Part shown: one piece after another, positions 60,238 to 64,000 of the stretch
Position numbering within the stretch: the stretch's first letter is position 1
Layout: each line of letters starts with the position of its first letter
Assembly: GCA_032716605.1 (NCBI GenBank)
Contig: CM064539.1
Span: 158,501 to 222,500, forward strand
Direction of reading: 5' to 3'
DNA: 64,000 bases
Source: Paralithodes platypus
Lineage: Eukaryota; Arthropoda; Malacostraca; Decapoda; Lithodidae
Notes under the pieces: generated by a model
What the model was told of the DNA's origin: nothing
Seen by the model: only the letters and a program-made list of their open reading frames with translations
The model's database searches: none
Position numbers and translations under genes: made by a program

Positions 60238-60862
60238 TAACCTAACCTAACCTAACCTGACCTAACTAACCTAACCTAACCTAACCTACTGGTTAAAATG
60301 GTCACTGGCCTCTTTGTGCCTTTGAAAAACGCGCGAAATGCCTCTTTGTGCATTTGAAAAACGCGCTAATAATTCTGTCTTCTGATTGGCTAGCGAGTCA
60401 AGGCACTGGCGGCCATCATTGTTGTTGACATAATGCTGTCTTCTGATTGGCTAGCGATAAATATCTGCGACAGATATATTATTAATTAGTAATATGAAAT
60501 TTTCTTTATTTAACATATGTGTATTGTTTGATAACAAAGACGTACCGGTATATATTATGTCTTTGTTATCAAACAATACACATATGTTAAATAAAGAAAA
60601 TTGCATATTACTAATTAATAATATATCTGTCGCAGATATTTATCGCTAGCCAATCAGAAGACAGCATTATGTCAACAACAATGATGGCCGCCAGTGCCTT
60701 GACTCGCTAGCCAATCAGAAGACAGAATTATTAGCGCGTTTTTCAAATGCACAAAGAGGCATATAGCGCGTTTTTCAAAGGCACAAAGAGGCCAGTGACC
60801 ATTTTAACCAGTAGGTTAGGTTAGGTTAGGTTAGTTAGGTCAGGTTAGGTTAGGTTAGGTTA
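60238..60862. repeat. Foldback: 304-bp inverted arms with TTAGG outer ends
   Basis: Arms 60238-60541 and 60559-60862 are near-perfect complements around a 17-bp loop (GTACCGGTATATATTAT). The outer 50 bp of each arm is CCTAA/TTAGG repeat. Inside the arms, TCTGATTGGCTAGCGA and GTGCMTTTGAAAAACGCGC are each present twice. No protein. Confidence 0.95.
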
Positions 60863-60964
60863 CTGGTTAAAATGATCACTGGTTGAAATGGTCACTGGTT
60901 GAAGTGGCCACTGGTTGAGTTAGCACTGGTTAAAGTGGCACTGGTTCAACTGACATGGAACCAA

Positions 60965-61105
60965 CCACCCGGTACATACATACATACATAGGCATACATA
61001 CATACACACCTGGGACATACATACATACATACATACATAGCCTACATACCCGGTACGTACATACATACATACATACATACATACCCGGTACATACATACA
61101 TAATT
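60965..61105. repeat. (CATA)n microsatellite
   Basis: Several CATA runs separated by CCCGGTA. Confidence 0.9.
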
Positions 61106-61285
61106 ATAAATTAGGAAATTTCTACGCACTGACTGGGAGATCATTCTTAACCCCTTAAGGATTATGACACTATTTAACAGTTTATTTTGACTATCACTAT
61201 ACGATCTTATTCAGATTGATAGGATCTGTGTGAGTCAGAGGCATACGGTAAGTGAGTTAGTTTCAACTCCTTACATAACTGTCTT

Positions 61286-61425
61286 GATAGCGTAATGGTT
61301 AGTGCGCAGAATTTCGGTGTGCGTATCATAGGTTCGAATCCTTGGAGTGCCACAAGTATTCATTAGTTTAATTGATTTCAGTAATTAGGTTTATTTATAA
61401 GTTAATTGGTGGGTTGTTGATAATA
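61286..61425 (+). mobile_element. tRNA-like SINE, best plus copy
   Basis: The head contains an A-box-like TAGCGTAATGGTTAGTGCG and a B box (ATAGGTTCGAATCC) about 35 nt later, then a body TTAGTTTAATTGATTTCAGT. Minus copies are at 11283, 17395, 19385 and 21195. The head lacks a full tRNA 3' acceptor pairing, so it is not a functional tRNA gene. Confidence 0.75.
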
Positions 61426-61469
61426 TGAATTTCCTAGAGATTATTTCTAAATTGCATAACATCGTTTAA

Positions 61470-61676
61470 CCCTTCCTGTATCGGTGACATCCATTTCATA
61501 AGATTCAGACAAATATTTAACGATTTAATTGTGCTTAGGAAGGATGTATACCAATTAAAAGACTACAGACTATCTCAATTAATTCTTTTAGCTACGATAT
61601 ATTCTTCCTAAGCTTCGTAAAGTCGTCTAAATGAAGCTATAATACAACTAAAATGACGTCGTCGGTACACAAGGGG
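61470..61676. mobile_element. TTAA MITE (CTGTATCGGTG ends)
   Basis: TTAA at 61466-61469 and 61677-61680; long inverted ends related to 31563-31771. Confidence 0.75.
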
Positions 61677-61737
61677 TTAATAACAGCCGGAATGAAAGTA
61701 AGACACGCATCATTGTATACTGAAAGGGTTAAGGCAG

Positions 61738-62145
61738 TGTCACACGAGCTATATTTCCGTCAATTTTTACGAGCAATTATTGTCTGGCAGCTTTAAAAAT
61801 AGCCTAATTATATCAGAATTTCAGCCACCTATAAGCGGTTATATTTCAGCTGATGGTAAATTGAATCCCTTAGTATCTAATGTCTCGATTCTTAATGAAA
61901 AAATATGTTATGTCTCTGCATCATATTATTGCAAAGTTTCCATCATTAGCAACATAATTATCAACAAAATCTTCGTTTAGCCGAGTAATCAGGATGGCAA
62001 GATAGCAATTTACTACAACATATAGCATAATCTACCTTCCGTCTAGTTTCCGATTCCAATGTGAAAAAGCCTCAAAATATCACGAGAAAAAAGCTTGCCC
62101 ATAGAAAATTGCTGGGAAAAAGCGCTCGTGTGACACCGGCTTAAA
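61738..62145. mobile_element. Palindromic MITE (ACACGAGC family), long copy
   Basis: Starts GTGTCACACGAGCTATATTT and ends GCGCTCGTGTGACACCGGCT; about twice the usual length. Confidence 0.65.
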
Positions 62146-62294
62146 GGTGAATAAATTGGTTTAATGGTAACCAGACTACCAGAACCAAACACACAAATCA
62201 AATAGTCATTTAAATGGAAAAATAAATCGAGAATAATGATATATGGCTATTAATTGCCCACTTATACCTTGCATTAATACACCTTCCCTTCGAG

Positions 62295-62297
<3 letters not shown>

Positions 62298-62332
<35 letters not shown>
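62298..62332. repeat. (CA)n microsatellite
   Basis: Uninterrupted CA repeat. Confidence 0.95.
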
Positions 62333-62334
<2 letters not shown>

Positions 62335-62394
62335 GGTCGCCCCTTCAAGATACAGTTGTACATGTGTTTGATGGTAGAAAAACGTAGGTTCTCA

Positions 62395-62500
62395 AAATAG
62401 CCAAACTAACGGAACGAACGTCTTAAAATATCAAAACTAGTAGGCCTATGCTAAATATGAGGGAGAAGGGGGTCCAGAAAAAACGACTACTTCCCCCTTA
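62395..62500 (+). mobile_element. Family F MITE right end
   Basis: Contains GAGGGAGAAGGGGGTCCAGA and ends CCCCCTTAA. Confidence 0.6.
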
Positions 62501-63545
62501 ATATGTACAGTACATGATAATGTATCGGAACATTGCCTAGACATTAACTATTCTTTGTTTCTTTTCACCTGGCGATAATATGAACCTCCTAGTAGCAAAT
62601 TTATCGATACTTGATGGAAAAAATATGAAACTACTATATCTCTGCATCATGTTAAGACCAAGTTTATATAATCAACACCATATTTCACCATACAAACTTC
62701 AAAATAACTGATAAATCTTGATGGGAACTTTGCAATCTACCGTCAGTTGAAAATAAAGAGTAGTTATCCCTATATTATTTACCATAGGGGTCGTTTTCTT
62801 TGATTACCGGCACATTATTTTATGCAACATTGAATGTTTCGATATTCTGGATAATTGCTCATCTTAGTCATCTGACTGATTATTTAATATTACAGTCTTT
62901 AAATACATAGTAATTTACTATATAGGAGACCCTACTCGCGAATTATATTATATTTATAATTGTATATGTCTCGAATGCCAGTTTGTTTACAAATTGTCAG
63001 ACACCCGAGGATCTGCGTGCCAAAATGATCCGCCTGGCACCTCAAAGGGTTAATTTACCCCTTCCAAGGCTGGCGTACAGTGACGGAATGATATATGAGG
63101 TAGAGGAGGGGAAGAGGGGTGTAGGGAGGTGGGGGGGGGGATGTATCGAGAGGTGAAAGGGTGTTTATAGGAGGGGGGAAGAAGTAGGCCTATGTGGAAG
63201 GACCTGCTGAACGTTTAGGCTACCTCACCGCGTTAGGACCCGTCGAGGATATACAGTATATAATGCCTTGTGATCAACGAACGCCTAGGCTATACAGTAC
63301 TGCGAAAATGGGCGTCTATACAGGCACAGTATATATATATAGCCTTGTGATCAACGAACGCCTACTGCGGAATTGGGCGGCAGTGGGCGTCCTCTCGTCT
63401 ACAGTGACATTCAAGATACTGGAGGTCGGTGGCAGAGCGGAGAGACATTACGGTACCGTAGATTCTTCCTCCCTTTATCCTGCTGACTCGCTGAGTGATG
63501 ATTCTACACTCCCACAGTAAGTGTTTGATGGCTGTATATGAAGCT
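62501..63545. other. Non-coding stretch
   Basis: A G-rich run at 63125-63180. The open frame 63194-63520 has no recognisable similarity; the phrase CTTGTGATCAACGAACGCCTA is repeated within it. Confidence 0.4.
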
Positions 63546-63547
63546 GG

Positions 63548-63772
63548 TGTCATACGAGCGATTTTCAGTAATTTTTTACAGGCAATTGTAGTCTGGGATC
63601 ATCAAAATTAAAGTCTTATATCACCTAGAAATACATTGAATAGGCTAAACTACCTTCAGTCTTAGTTTCCGAAGCCAGTGTGAAAGAGCTTCAAAATAGC
63701 CTAGGCTTACGAGATAAAACTTGCTAGGCCTAATCGAAATCGCCAGAAAAAGCGCTCGTGTGACATCGCTCT
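63548..63772. mobile_element. Palindromic MITE (ACGAGCG family)
   Basis: Starts GTGTCATACGAGCGATTTTC and ends AAAGCGCTCGTGTGACATCG. Confidence 0.65.
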
Positions 63773-64000
63773 AAGTTTAAGAGCATGTTATGTCATATAG
63801 AAGTAGGCCTAGGCTAATTATTTGGAAAAATACAATGCCATTATGTACAAATAAATATGAGTGTAACATTTTAACCGATAGCCTAGTAATTTCAAATGCG
63901 TAACTTCGCGAGTGGTTGGGAATAATGCTTGGAATAATTCGTAGTAAATTAACTATTGGGCCTAGGGACTTCGTTATTACGGTATATATAATTCCGAACG

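Noticed and set aside
60238..60300. True chromosome end
   Set aside because: The CCTAA run is short, inverted on the other side, and surrounded by unique DNA; it is an interstitial site.
61286..61365. Functional tRNA gene
   Set aside because: A and B boxes are present but acceptor pairing is poor, and several diverged copies share an extra body, so this is a SINE family.
63194..63520. 108-aa ORF
   Set aside because: It includes an internal DNA repeat (GTGATCAACGAACGCCTA) and no protein-like features.

Overview
The window reads as nuclear DNA of an invertebrate, most likely an arthropod and quite possibly a decapod crustacean. The signs are short interstitial runs of the arthropod telomere motif TTAGG/CCTAA, very many microsatellites, a dense mix of LINE, DIRS, Penelope and DNA-transposon copies, and one host gene with spliceosomal introns. 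DIRS1-like elements are known to be common in decapods. There is no prokaryotic gene organisation, CRISPR array or operon.

One host gene can be assembled by eye. It runs on the minus strand from about 33351 (start codon) to 10473 (stop), with nine coding exons that agree in splice phase and encode a roughly 515-residue, multi-pass membrane protein that I do not recognise. Exons 4 and 6 each carry an apparent one-base loss. Its introns are packed with mobile DNA, and several elements touch gene structure: a MITE end supplies the stop codon, a tRNA-type SINE abuts the donor of exon 8, two halves of one MITE flank exon 3, and a TTAA MITE sits 23 bp before the start codon.

Region by region: 1-10400 holds MITEs, a LINE 3' end, a 44-bp satellite and SINEs. 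12345-17001 is an apparently intact LTR retrotransposon (5-bp target duplication, LTRs about 99% identical, gag, then pol in the -1 frame behind a GGGAAAC slip site), antisense inside the last host intron. 17400-33350 is the remaining host gene with LINE, SINE, hAT and TTAA-MITE insertions. 34467-42931 is a DIRS-like tyrosine-recombinase retroelement on the minus strand, with inverted terminal repeats, a gag-like ORF, RT-RNase H and recombinase; it carries three in-frame stops and two frameshifts. 43000-47000 holds a LINE split by another LINE and TTAGG-associated inverted repeats. 48190-55070 is a nest: a Penelope-like element (minus) split by a LINE, which is itself split by a second LINE (11-bp duplication) and by a pogo/Tigger transposon (TA duplication); a pogo-type MITE is also inserted in the Penelope. 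55000-64000 is gene-poor, with MITEs and a 304-bp-arm foldback ending in TTAGG repeats.

The most notable points are two retroelements of different classes that each carry a textbook -1 frameshift heptamer at the gag-pol boundary, the nested stack with dateable junctions, the SINE-like repeats that share the 3' tail of an active-looking LINE, and the host gene whose boundaries are shaped by mobile elements. All family names are by eye; no database was searched.
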